Shown: in pieces, positions 15,494 through 23,530 of the stretch
Layout of the letters: the number at the start of each line of letters is the position of its first letter
How positions within the stretch are numbered: position 1 is the first letter of the stretch
Source of the DNA: Clostridia bacterium DTU022
GTDB taxonomy: Bacteria > Bacillota > Dethiobacteria > DTU022
Length of the DNA: 56,271 bases
Assembly (NCBI GenBank): GCA_001512835.1
Contig: LFRQ01000095.1
Coordinates: 1-56,271 of the forward strand
Direction of reading: 5' to 3'
Position numbers and translations under genes: made by a program
The notes under the pieces: model-generated
What the model was told of the DNA's origin: nothing
What the model saw: the letters and a program-made list of their open reading frames with translations, nothing else
Databases searched by the model: none

Positions 15494-16438
15494 TCAATCG
15501 AAGAGTTCGCTCACGGAGCGCTCCTCGTGAATGCGCAGGATCGCCTCCCCGATGAGGGAAGCCACCGACAACACGATAAGCTTGTCCTCGATGAGGGTGC
15601 TGTCCACGGGAATGGTATTGGTGACCACGATCTCCTTGAAGGGCGCCGCCCCCAGCCGGGCCAGGGCTTTCCCCGAGAAGACCGGGTGGGTGCAGCAGGC
15701 ATAAACTTCGTGCACGCCCTTTTGGATCAGGGCCTGGGCCCCCAGGGTAATCGTCCCCGCCGTATCGATAATATCATCGACCATAATGGCCACTTTGTCT
15801 TCCACCTCGCCGATGATGTTCATCACCTCGGCCTGGTTGGGACCCACCCGCTTCTTGTCAATTACGGCAATGGGGAAACCGAGTCGGTTGGCCAACTCCC
15901 GGGCTCTGGTCACCCCGCCCAGGTCCGGGGAGACTACCACGCCGTTCTTAATCTTTTTCTGCTGGAAATACTTGGCCAGGATGGGGACCGCCGTAAGATG
16001 GTCGAAGGGGATGTTGAAGAAGCCCTGAATTTGACCGGCGTGGAGATCCATGGCTACGATGCGGCTGGCTCCGGCGGCGGTAATCAGGTCGGCCAGCAGC
16101 TTGGCGGTAATCGGTTCCCGGGCCTTGGTTTTGCGGTCCTGCCGGGCATATCCGTAATAGGGTATCACGGCGTTCACCGAGGTGGCCGACGCCCGACGCA
16201 GGGCATCTATGGTAATCAACAGCTCCATAATGTTTTCGTTGACGGGATTGAAAAGAGGCTGGATCAGGTAAACATCGCAACCCCGGACGCTCTCCTTGAT
16301 GCTGATGGAGGTCTCTCCATCGCTGAAATGGGATACCTCTCCTTTTACCGGTTCCAGCCCAATATATTTGCAAATCTCTAAGGCAAGTTCGGGATTGGCG
16401 CTGCCACAAAAAATCTTTAATCGTCCTCTTCTTTGCAC
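15494..16438 (-). CDS. prs: Ribose-phosphate pyrophosphokinase
   Basis: A 314-residue PRPP synthetase. It contains [38 protein letters not shown], the His of [22 protein letters not shown] and the PRPP-binding [10 protein letters not shown] loop. It makes PRPP for purine, pyrimidine, His, Trp and NAD pathways, which fits with guaB, purC and the NAD salvage genes in the window. The GTG at 16438, ten bases after GGGGAGG, matches the usual N-terminus. The frame stays open a further 60 codons upstream, but that stretch is Lys/Arg-rich and unlike the family. Confidence 0.98.
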   Translation of the reverse strand: MQRRGRLKIFCGSANPELALEICKYIGLEPVKGEVSHFSDGETSISIKESVRGCDVYLIQPLFNPVNENIMELLITIDALRRASATSVNAVIPYYGYARQDRKTKAREPITAKLLADLITAAGASRIVAMDLHAGQIQGFFNIPFDHLTAVPILAKYFQQKKIKNGVVVSPDLGGVTRARELANRLGFPIAVIDKKRVGPNQAEVMNIIGEVEDKVAIMVDDIIDTAGTITLGAQALIQKGVHEVYACCTHPVFSGKALARLGAAPFKEIVVTNTIPVDSTLIEDKLIVLSVASLIGEAILRIHEERSVSELFD

Positions 16439-16657
16439 GTTCCGACCTCCCCGGCAGTTTTCTTGATCCTTTTTGCTGATCGTGGCGATCTTCCTCTTCT
16501 TTTTTCTCGCTGTCACCGTTCTTTTCCTGCCCCCGCAAGCATTCCTAATAAAGCAAGCCGGCGGCTCCTGGCGCCGCCCGTGACAAAATGTCCCGGTAGG
16601 ATAGCTATCAAAAAGCAAGCCTCTTTCAGAGAACAGACGTCCAGCTTATCCCTTTAT

Positions 16658-17671
16658 TCAGGGCGGGGGCGGCCTCTTCCCGGGATGGATATGGGCAAAG
16701 GGGCCGACGGTCGCCCCTTCTTCAATAGTACTCTCCTCCACCACGGAATAGATCACCGCCACCCCATCGGACAGGCGCGCCTGCCGAAGGTAGGCCCCCG
16801 GGCCAATCCGGCAGCCGGCGCCGATAACGGTGTCCCCCTCGATGACGGTCTGGGGCCAGATCACCGTATCGGCTCCCACCTGAACCCGGTAGTCGATGTA
16901 GGTGCTGGAGGGATCGATAATGGTGACCCCCTCCCGCATCAATCTCCCGTTGATCCGCTCCCGGCAAAGGGCGGCCGCTTCAGCCAGGTGAACCCGGTCA
17001 TTGACTCCCAGTCCCACCCGGTAATCCTCGATCTGAAACGCCCCTACCGGCCAGCCCTTGGCCACCATCATGGCAATGATATCGGTAAGGTAGTACTCCC
17101 CCTGCCTGTTGGCTGCTTCCAGCCGGGGGAGCAGTTGGCGCAGCCGGCGGAGATCAAAGCAGTAGGCCCCGCAATTTATCTCCGCGATGGCTTTCTCCGC
17201 GGGAGCGGCGTCCTTGTCCTCCACGATGCGCGCCACGCTGCCGTCGTCCCTTCTGACGATCCTTCCGTAGCCTGCCGGATGGGGAACCCGAGCGGTCATC
17301 ACCGTAGCCGCCCGGCTTCCGTGCTCCTGCAGCATGCGGGCGAGAACCTTCCCCTCCAGCAGCGGAGTATCGCCACATAAAACCAGCAGGCGACCTTCCT
17401 CCGGCAAAAAGGGCATCGCCTGCTGGACAGCGTGTCCGGTGCCCAGTTGCTTCTCTTGAAGCACGTAAGACCAGCGGGGACCGATGGTCTCCTGAACTTT
17501 TTCCGCCCCATGACCGACCACGATTAATATTTGCCCCGTCAGCTCCGCTACAGCATCGAGAACATATTCCAGCATCGGGCGCCCGCAAAGGCGGTGCAGG
17601 ACCTTGGGCAGGCTGGAGCGCATTCGCTTGCCCTCTCCCGCCGCCAGAACCACAGCCCAAAGCTGCTCCAT
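16658..17671 (-). CDS. glmU: GlmU-type UDP-GlcNAc pyrophosphorylase, C-terminally truncated
   Basis: A 337-residue protein; GlmU is normally about 455. The uridyltransferase domain (1 to about 230) is intact: WAVVLAAGEGKRMRSSLPK, QEKQLGTGHAV, LCGDTPLL, GYGRIVR and INCGAYCF. The left-handed beta-helix begins (GVTIIDPSSTYID, VEESTIEEGATVGPFAHI) but stops after GKRPPPP. All of the acetyltransferase active site (the region around E. coli His363) is gone. The 219 bp before prs hold no trace of it in any frame. The enzyme should still make UDP-GlcNAc from GlcNAc-1-P but cannot acetylate GlcN-1-P. The ATG at 17671 is preferred over 17722, which lies at the promoter. Order spoVG-glmU-prs is conserved. 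Confidence 0.93.
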   Translation of the reverse strand: MEQLWAVVLAAGEGKRMRSSLPKVLHRLCGRPMLEYVLDAVAELTGQILIVVGHGAEKVQETIGPRWSYVLQEKQLGTGHAVQQAMPFLPEEGRLLVLCGDTPLLEGKVLARMLQEHGSRAATVMTARVPHPAGYGRIVRRDDGSVARIVEDKDAAPAEKAIAEINCGAYCFDLRRLRQLLPRLEAANRQGEYYLTDIIAMMVAKGWPVGAFQIEDYRVGLGVNDRVHLAEAAALCRERINGRLMREGVTIIDPSSTYIDYRVQVGADTVIWPQTVIEGDTVIGAGCRIGPGAYLRQARLSDGVAVIYSVVEESTIEEGATVGPFAHIHPGKRPPPP

Positions 17672-17720
17672 GATGCTACCCCACCCAGGTGGAAGATTTC
17701 CTTGCCTAGTATTCATCTCC

Positions 17721-17748
17721 ATTATACTATAGCAAGCTAAAAGGGCAA
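17721..17748 (-). promoter_or_regulatory. Sigma-A promoter of glmU
   Basis: TTGCCC (17743-17748) and TATAAT (17721-17726), 16 bp apart on the minus strand, lie directly past the spoVG terminator. They place the transcript start near the upstream ATG at 17722, which supports translation from the ATG at 17671. Confidence 0.65.
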
Positions 17749-17773
17749 AAAAAAGAAGCGGTGCTTCTTTTTT
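17747..17773 (-). terminator. Terminator after spoVG
   Basis: An 11-bp A/T-flanked stem (17749-17759 with 17763-17773), 3-nt loop, with T-run on the minus strand. It starts 2 bp past the spoVG stop and overlaps the minus 35 box of the glmU promoter. Confidence 0.85.
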
Positions 17774-17774
17774 A

Positions 17775-18065
17775 TTACTGGTAGGCCGTTATCCCTTCCT
17801 CTTCCATCTGTTCCAGCTGACGCTTATAGGCAACCAGAACGGCATCCTGAATCACCTGGCGGGCTTCCGGATTAATGGGATGGGCTATATCTTTAAATTC
17901 TCCGCTGGGGGTCCGCTTGCTGGGCATGGCCACAAAGAGCCCGTTATTGCCCTCGATAATGCGGACGTCATGGACTACGAACTGGTCGTTTAGGGTTACC
18001 GAGACGATAGCCCTCATTTTCCCCTCATTGCTCAGCCTCCGGATTCGGACATCGGTTACCTTCAT
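17775..18065 (-). CDS. spoVG: Septation/sporulation regulator SpoVG
   Basis: A 96-residue protein beginning [20 protein letters not shown], with [19 protein letters not shown] and [15 protein letters not shown], nearly the full family signature. SpoVG binds DNA and RNA, affects septum placement and cortex formation, and is one of the most conserved sporulation-linked proteins. The start at 18065 follows AAGGTGTGAAGG. A sigma-H promoter lies about 60 bp upstream and a terminator directly downstream, so it is a single-gene unit. Confidence 0.98.
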   Translation of the reverse strand: MKVTDVRIRRLSNEGKMRAIVSVTLNDQFVVHDVRIIEGNNGLFVAMPSKRTPSGEFKDIAHPINPEARQVIQDAVLVAYKRQLEQMEEEGITAYQ

Positions 18066-18125
18066 GCCTTCACACCTTCCCCGATTAATGGTCGCTGACC
18101 CAGCGTCAGGTACTAGGTATTTACT

Positions 18126-18154
18126 ATATTCCATAATTTATTTGAAATTCCTGC
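18126..18154 (-). promoter_or_regulatory. Sigma-H promoter of spoVG
   Basis: On the minus strand the minus 35 reads GCAGGAATT (18146-18154) and the minus 10 reads ATGGAATAT (18126-18134), spacer 11 bp. Both match the sigma-H consensus RNAGGAWWW and RNNGAATWW in every position, as at spoVG in B. subtilis. Confidence 0.88.
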
Positions 18155-18208
18155 CTTTGTGAGAAATTTTTCACTAACTCAACCCCTTGAACAAAAATGG
18201 AGAATCTT

Positions 18209-18961
18209 TTATTCCAGCGCTCCTCTAACTGCTTCCAGGTCGCTGGGCTTATCCACATCGGTCCCGATCTCCACGAAATCACAGGGTACCGCCCGGGCTT
18301 TAACCTGCATCAGGCTGGAGAGCTGCCGCTCCAGATCCGCAACTGTCAAGCTGTGCACCAGGTACTTAAAAAGAAAAGAGAGCGGCAGCAAGCGAAAGAG
18401 CTTGAGGGGTTTTTTACGATAACTGACAAAAATCTCCAGACGGGGAAGCGCCTCCAGGAACCAGTTGGGATTCAGCAGGGCGACATTGCCGCCGGTAAAA
18501 CAGCCTTCCTTGAGGCGGACATAAGTGCGCCTGGTCTCCGGGAAGCGGCTTTCACAGCTCTCCTTGGTTAATATGGGGTAGTAAAAATCATGATCGTAGG
18601 GGGCGCAAAGGGCCAGGAAGCCTTCCACCACCCGGGCATTGAGCAGGGGGATGTCTCCCGTCGCCACCAGGCAGAGCCGGCTCCGGTCCACCTGCTTCAA
18701 GGCGGCCTCCACATTTTCCAGCATCCCCCCCTGCTCGGGAACCAGGGTAAAGTCGTAGCCCTCTTTTTGCAGGGTCCGCAGTTCCTCTTCGGGCCCCACC
18801 ACGAAAAGCCGGGCAATGGAGGGAGCCTCCTGCAAGCCGGTAAGGATATGGCCCAGGAGCGGCTTCTCTTTCACCGGGATAAAGGCCTTGTTGTTTACTC
18901 CTTCCTGCTGGGTGAGAAGATCCGGCTTTCCCCCGCCCGCCAGTACAACGGCATCAAACAT
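18209..18961 (-). CDS. MobA-like NTP transferase domain protein
   Basis: A 250-residue protein with a nucleotidyltransferase fold: FDAVVLAGGGKPDLL at the N-terminus (the G-G loop that binds NTP), NKAFIPVKEKPLLGHIL, LCLVATGDIPLLN (metal Asp) and VEIGTDVDKPSDLEAV at the C-terminus. It should transfer a nucleotide onto a sugar phosphate or cofactor, but the acceptor is unknown. It sits 20 bp downstream of ispE, which is made of the same kind of small-molecule chemistry (IspD is a nucleotidyltransferase), but it lacks the IspD signature. Similar genes beside ispE are known in related Clostridia. Function is open. Confidence 0.75.
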   Translation of the reverse strand: MFDAVVLAGGGKPDLLTQQEGVNNKAFIPVKEKPLLGHILTGLQEAPSIARLFVVGPEEELRTLQKEGYDFTLVPEQGGMLENVEAALKQVDRSRLCLVATGDIPLLNARVVEGFLALCAPYDHDFYYPILTKESCESRFPETRRTYVRLKEGCFTGGNVALLNPNWFLEALPRLEIFVSYRKKPLKLFRLLPLSFLFKYLVHSLTVADLERQLSSLMQVKARAVPCDFVEIGTDVDKPSDLEAVRGALE

Positions 18962-18981
18962 AGAGCTTCTCCTCTCTGTTT

Positions 18982-19857
18982 CTAGGGTTTGTTATACGTC
19001 CAGCTAAGAAAAGCCCGGCAGCCCCTTTCCTGGAGGGATAAGGCAGCCTCCCGGGCCAGGCGGTAGTCCTCGGTGAAGGCGAAAAAAGTAGGACCGCTTC
19101 CACTCATGGCGGGGAAGAGTCCCAGCTCCCTCATCCAGTTCTTTACTTGCGCCGCCTGGGGATAATGGGCCAGGACCGGCTTTTCCAAGGAATTAAGCCG
19201 TCCCCGGCGCATCAACTCCATCACTCCGGCGGGATCTTGCCGGCGAGCGGCTTCCGCAATTTCCGAAGCGGAGACGGAAACAACGTCTGCGCAGGGATCC
19301 CAGGAGCGGAAGACATCAGCCGTGGAAAGGGAGAGGCCCGAAGGCAGAGCCAGCACCACCCAGAGAAAAGGCAAGGCCGGCAGCGGCTCCAGGAATTCGC
19401 CCCGGCCCCTAACCCTGGCCGTTCCCCCCATGAGGCAAAAGGGGACATCGGAGCCCAGCTGCGCCCCCAGTTCCAGGAGCTCGTCCGGGGGGAGATTCAA
19501 GCCCCAGAAGCGATTTAACCCCGCCAGGGCGGCGGCGGCGTCGCTGCTTCCCCCTCCCAGCCCGGCGCCCATGGGAATATTTTTATACAGTTCCAGCCTG
19601 ACCCCGGGGAGGTTGTCCCCCACCTTCCGGCGCAGCAGGTCGGCGGCCCGCTTCACCAGGTTGTCCTCCCCCTCCAGGGAGGGCTCGGTACAGCGGAAAG
19701 AATCCCCCTCTTCCTGCCGGCGGATCACCAGGGTATCGCATAAGGAGATCTGCTGCATCACGGAGTCCAGCTCATGGTAGCCGTCGGCCCGCCTGCCGGC
19801 CACCTTGAGGCCGATATTGATCTTCGCCGGGGCTTTAAGCATAAGCTTTGCATTCAT
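18982..19857 (-). CDS. ispE: 4-diphosphocytidyl-2-C-methyl-D-erythritol kinase
   Basis: A 291-residue GHMP kinase. APAKINIGLKVAGRRADGYHEL at the start (only part quoted of a longer conserved block) and the ATP loop PMGAGLGGGSSDAAAAL identify IspE. The late SGSGPTFFAF motif completes the fold. It phosphorylates CDP-methylerythritol in the MEP isoprenoid route. It lies where ispE lies in B. subtilis, upstream of spoVG and downstream of veg and ssp, but here cphA-cphB and the NAD salvage genes are inserted between ssp and ispE. Confidence 0.96.
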   Translation of the reverse strand: MNAKLMLKAPAKINIGLKVAGRRADGYHELDSVMQQISLCDTLVIRRQEEGDSFRCTEPSLEGEDNLVKRAADLLRRKVGDNLPGVRLELYKNIPMGAGLGGGSSDAAAALAGLNRFWGLNLPPDELLELGAQLGSDVPFCLMGGTARVRGRGEFLEPLPALPFLWVVLALPSGLSLSTADVFRSWDPCADVVSVSASEIAEAARRQDPAGVMELMRRGRLNSLEKPVLAHYPQAAQVKNWMRELGLFPAMSGSGPTFFAFTEDYRLAREAALSLQERGCRAFLSWTYNKP

Positions 19858-19900
19858 AGGAAAATAGAATTCGGCATTTCCGAATTATCTTCCTGCCTGC

Positions 19901-22552
19901 TCAGGTGGCCGCCTCGAAGAGGGATTCCGGTTCCCGAGGCCGGGCGGCGGTCTCCACGGGCCCTCCTCCCAGGAGCTGCTCCAGGGGGAGGCGCTTTTCG
20001 TAAAAGACGACCACCAGGTCCCCCTCCCCGGCAAGGCTCAGGGCATAGCGGACCGCTTCCAGTTCGTCCAGGATCAGGCGGTGGGGAGGCGCCAGGGGAT
20101 GCTGCCGCATCCCCTCCCGGAGCAGGCGGGCCGTCTCCCCGGGCAAGCGCCCCCGCCGGTCCGCATCTTCCTTGATTACGGCAAAGTGCAAGTAGGGAGC
20201 ACAGACCCGGCCGCACCGCCGGATCAACTGGTCGCTGCGGTCGCCGGGGACGCCGATGACGCCAATCAGCCGGCGGCAGCCCAGCCGGGAGGCAAATTTC
20301 AGGGTGGCCTCCAGGGCGGCGGGATTGTGGCCATAATCCAGCAACACCCGGGCGGAGCCGTAAAAGTAAAAATTGCCCCGTCCCGGGTTGTCTTCCGCGG
20401 AGGGACGAAAGCTTTCCAGCCCGGCGGCCACTTTTGAGGGCGAAAGGCCCAGGGCAATGGCGGCGGCCGCCGCAGCCAGGGCGTTCTGAAGATTATGAAC
20501 AGCAAGGCCGTTGAAGGCCGAGGGTATGCGGCTTACCTCCATCAGGCGCTCCTGGCTTTGCCCCTGGTGCCAGTACAAGGCGCCGTCGCGGACCAGCAGC
20601 GCTCTCCCCCCCGCCTGCAGGTGGCGGAGAACCACCAGGTTGCCCTCCTGACAGCTGAAGAATACCACCGGCGCCCGGGCCCGGAAAACCATCTTCAAGA
20701 CGTTGGGGTCGTCGGCATTCAAGATAACGGAGCCCCGGGGGGAAACCGCTTCCACCACCAGGGATTTGATAAAGACCAGGTCCTCAATGCTCTCCAGGCC
20801 GTCCTGGCCCAGGTGATCCGCACTTATGTTGGTCACCACCGCCACGTCGCTGCGATCGTAGCCCAGCCCGCCGCGAATAATCCCTCCCCGGGCCGTCTCC
20901 AAAACCGCCGCCTGCACCGAGGGATCTTCCAGGATGGTCCGGGCGCTGGCGGGTCCGGTGGTATCCCCCGGGCGGATGAGCCTGCGGCCGATGTAAATCC
21001 CGTCCGTGGTGGTCATCCCCACCGGGCTGTATTCCTGTTCCAGGATGCGCTGCAGGAGCCGGACGGTGCTGGTTTTGCCGTTGGTACCGGTAACGCTGAT
21101 CACGGGGATGCGCCCGTTGTCTCCGCCGGGGAACAGGGAATCCACCACCGCCCTGGCCACGTTGCTTCCGCGCCCCCGGGAAGGATAGAGATGCATGCGC
21201 AATCCCGGGGCGGCGTTTACCTCGATCAAGGCCCCTTTGCCGGTTTCCAGGGGCAGCTTCAAATCGGGAGTAACCAGGTCGACGCCCGCTATATCCAGGC
21301 CGATAATGGAGGCGGCCCGCTCCGCCAGAGCGGCGTTGAAAGGATGGACTTTGAATGTGACATCCCAGGCGCTGCCGCCGGTGCTGAGGTTGGCATTTTC
21401 CCTTAAGAGCACCCTCTCCCCGGGCTTGGGGCGGTCCTCCAGGGTCTTCCCCTGTTTGGCCAGGACCGCCAGGGCCACGGCGTCTACCTTCAGCCTGGTT
21501 TGGGGACGGGCATGCCCTCTCCCCCTCCGGGGATTCCGGTTTTCGATTTCAATCAGTTCGGCGATGGTATGAACCCCGTCGCCGGTAACCATGGCCGGCA
21601 AGCGGCGAGCGGCGGCCACCAGCTTCCCGCCCACCACCAGGAGCCGGTAATGCCTCCCCACAATATACTCCTCCACCATAACCCGGCTGCTGTAGCAGGA
21701 AGCCAGCCGGTAAGCCTGGCGCACCTCCTCATCGCCGTGCAGGTTCAAGGAAACGCCCTTGCCTTGATTGGCGTCGCAAGGCTTAACCACCACGGCGCCT
21801 CCCAGGCGGCGGGCCGCTTCCACCGCCTGCTCTTCGCTGTTCACCACCGTGCCCCGGGGGGTGGGTATCCCCGCCCTCTCCAGGAGAAGCTTGGTCATAT
21901 ACTTGTCCCCGGCCAGATCCGCGGCCAGGCAGCCGGTATTTGAAGTCAGGGTGGCCTGCACCCGCTTCTGGCGGGCGCCAAGCCCCAGCAGCAGCAGGCT
22001 GGAGCCCTCCTGGAGCCGGGTTACGGGAATATCCCGGGCCCGGGCCTCGGCCATGATCGCCTCCGTGCTGGGCCCCGGATCAAAGCGCTGGCGGAGAAGA
22101 TCCACATTCTCCTGGAGCCGGTCCAGGGAGGTCCTCCGGCCGGAGAGCAGCCGGTTCACGAGTTTTATGGCCATCCCCGCCAGGTAGAGGGCGGGCCGGC
22201 AGGAGATATACTCAAAGATAATCTCCACCCGGTGCGGCTTCTCCCCCGAAACGGTCTTCCCGTAATTGGTCCCGATGCCGCACCGGTGCTGCAACTCCAG
22301 GATCACGTGCTCCAGGACATGCCCCACGTAAGTGCCCTCCTGCAGGCGCTGGACAAAGCCGCCGGGACGGCCGCGGCTGCAGTGATGGCTGCGCAGCCCG
22401 GGCAGCATCCGGAGCAGCTCCTCGTTAAAATTGCCCCACTCCCTGGTGGGAGTGCCGCCGGCTTCCCCCAGGTCCAGCACCAGCTTGATTACCGGGTAGT
22501 GGCTGTAAATGTTGGGGCCGGTAATAGCCGTTGCCTCGATCAACTGGATCAA
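19901..22552 (-). CDS. cphA: Cyanophycin synthetase
   Basis: An 883-residue protein of normal CphA length. The N-terminal domain (1-160) has REWGNFNEELLRMLPGL and HVLEHVILELQ. The ATP-grasp domain (about 200-470) holds TSNTGCLAADLAGDK, VVVKPCDANQGKGVSLN and IEVNAAPGLRMH. The Mur-ligase-like domain follows with P-loop GTNGKTST (489-496) and VVTNISADHLG. CphA builds the storage polymer multi-L-arginyl-poly-aspartate, one domain adding Asp and the other Arg. The hydrolase gene cphB lies upstream in the same direction. In Clostridium perfringens cyanophycin has been linked to spore assembly, which fits the spore-gene setting here, but that role is inferred. Confidence 0.96.
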   Translation of the reverse strand: MIQLIEATAITGPNIYSHYPVIKLVLDLGEAGGTPTREWGNFNEELLRMLPGLRSHHCSRGRPGGFVQRLQEGTYVGHVLEHVILELQHRCGIGTNYGKTVSGEKPHRVEIIFEYISCRPALYLAGMAIKLVNRLLSGRRTSLDRLQENVDLLRQRFDPGPSTEAIMAEARARDIPVTRLQEGSSLLLLGLGARQKRVQATLTSNTGCLAADLAGDKYMTKLLLERAGIPTPRGTVVNSEEQAVEAARRLGGAVVVKPCDANQGKGVSLNLHGDEEVRQAYRLASCYSSRVMVEEYIVGRHYRLLVVGGKLVAAARRLPAMVTGDGVHTIAELIEIENRNPRRGRGHARPQTRLKVDAVALAVLAKQGKTLEDRPKPGERVLLRENANLSTGGSAWDVTFKVHPFNAALAERAASIIGLDIAGVDLVTPDLKLPLETGKGALIEVNAAPGLRMHLYPSRGRGSNVARAVVDSLFPGGDNGRIPVISVTGTNGKTSTVRLLQRILEQEYSPVGMTTTDGIYIGRRLIRPGDTTGPASARTILEDPSVQAAVLETARGGIIRGGLGYDRSDVAVVTNISADHLGQDGLESIEDLVFIKSLVVEAVSPRGSVILNADDPNVLKMVFRARAPVVFFSCQEGNLVVLRHLQAGGRALLVRDGALYWHQGQSQERLMEVSRIPSAFNGLAVHNLQNALAAAAAAIALGLSPSKVAAGLESFRPSAEDNPGRGNFYFYGSARVLLDYGHNPAALEATLKFASRLGCRRLIGVIGVPGDRSDQLIRRCGRVCAPYLHFAVIKEDADRRGRLPGETARLLREGMRQHPLAPPHRLILDELEAVRYALSLAGEGDLVVVFYEKRLPLEQLLGGGPVETAARPREPESLFEAAT

Positions 22553-22644
22553 TCTGTTCCACCCTCTGTTCGCTGGTTCATAGAATAAGACGGCCTGAAC
22601 CCGTCATTTCTTTATCCTCTCCCGCCGTAAAAATTTCTATGCTT

Positions 22645-23445
22645 TTAGGCATGGGGAACAACCAGCTTTTTTCCCTGGAGGTCAAATTGAGAGCCGTTGG
22701 CTAGAACATGCAGGCGAAAAGCGGATAGGGTCAGGGTCTCCCGGGGAGCGGTTTCATAAACGTTGGTGTACTCCAAGGGTGCCCCGTCGATAACGTTGAC
22801 CCCGGAGCTGCCGATTACTTTGAGCCACCTGTTTTCCGTGACCACCACGGCCGTATCTTCATCGATGCCCAGTCCCAGCAGGGAGGGATTAAAAGAGACG
22901 GCCGCCATAAGCCTTCCGAAGCGACCGCGCTGGGAAAAATGCTGATCCACAATCACTTGAGGCAGGAAGCCCAAGCCCGGCGAGAGGTAGATGTGCCCCC
23001 GCTGGGGCGGCGCTTCGCTGCCGCCGCTGTTAATCATGGTCCCGCTGAGAGCCGAGGCCCCGGCACTGGTCCCGGCCACAATAGCCCCTTCCCGGAAGCG
23101 GCTCCAAAGCTTCTCCAGGAGAGGGGTGCCCCCCAGGATCCCCGTCAGGCGCAGCTGGTCGCCTCCCGTTAAAAAAATAATCGAAGCCTCCTGAAGGGAA
23201 TCTATCGCCGCCCGGTCCCGGGCGCTCTCCCGGGAAGAAAGCTTTAACACCCGGACGGAAGCGGCTCCCAGCTCCCCGAAGACGGCCTCATAATCCTCCC
23301 CCGTTTCCTCGGGAGTAGAAGAAGCGGCGGCGATTACAGAGATCCTGGGATTATCTTCTCCAGAAAGCTCCAGAACGCTTTTTAAAACCGTACAGCGCCG
23401 CTTCCGGTCCTCGGCTCCGCCGATGACAACAATCTTGCCTGGCAT
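22645..23445 (-). CDS. cphB: Cyanophycinase
   Basis: A 266-residue serine peptidase of the S51 family. KIVVIGGAEDR at the start, IIFLTGGDQLRL, and the nucleophile elbow VAGTSAGASAL with the catalytic Ser are diagnostic. ISPGLGFLP-like text (YLSPGLGFLPQVIVDQHF) and GLGIDEDTAVVV complete the CphB pattern. It cuts cyanophycin into beta-Asp-Arg dipeptides. It is about 90 bp upstream of cphA and likely in one operon, so synthesis and release of the polymer would be controlled together. Confidence 0.95.
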   Translation of the reverse strand: MPGKIVVIGGAEDRKRRCTVLKSVLELSGEDNPRISVIAAASSTPEETGEDYEAVFGELGAASVRVLKLSSRESARDRAAIDSLQEASIIFLTGGDQLRLTGILGGTPLLEKLWSRFREGAIVAGTSAGASALSGTMINSGGSEAPPQRGHIYLSPGLGFLPQVIVDQHFSQRGRFGRLMAAVSFNPSLLGLGIDEDTAVVVTENRWLKVIGSSGVNVIDGAPLEYTNVYETAPRETLTLSAFRLHVLANGSQFDLQGKKLVVPHA

Positions 23446-23530
23446 TTCCGGCCTTCCTCGAGATGGTTTTCTATCCGGCTTAGATATGGTACTCCCGGAA
23501 AGGCCTTCTTATACATCCGGCAAAAGCTTC

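Noticed and set aside
16439-16657. Missing part of glmU in another frame, or a 60-residue N-terminal extension of prs
   Set aside because: No hexapeptide-repeat text was found in any frame. The in-frame stretch before prs is Lys/Arg-rich and the GTG with GGGGAGG fits the known N-terminus.
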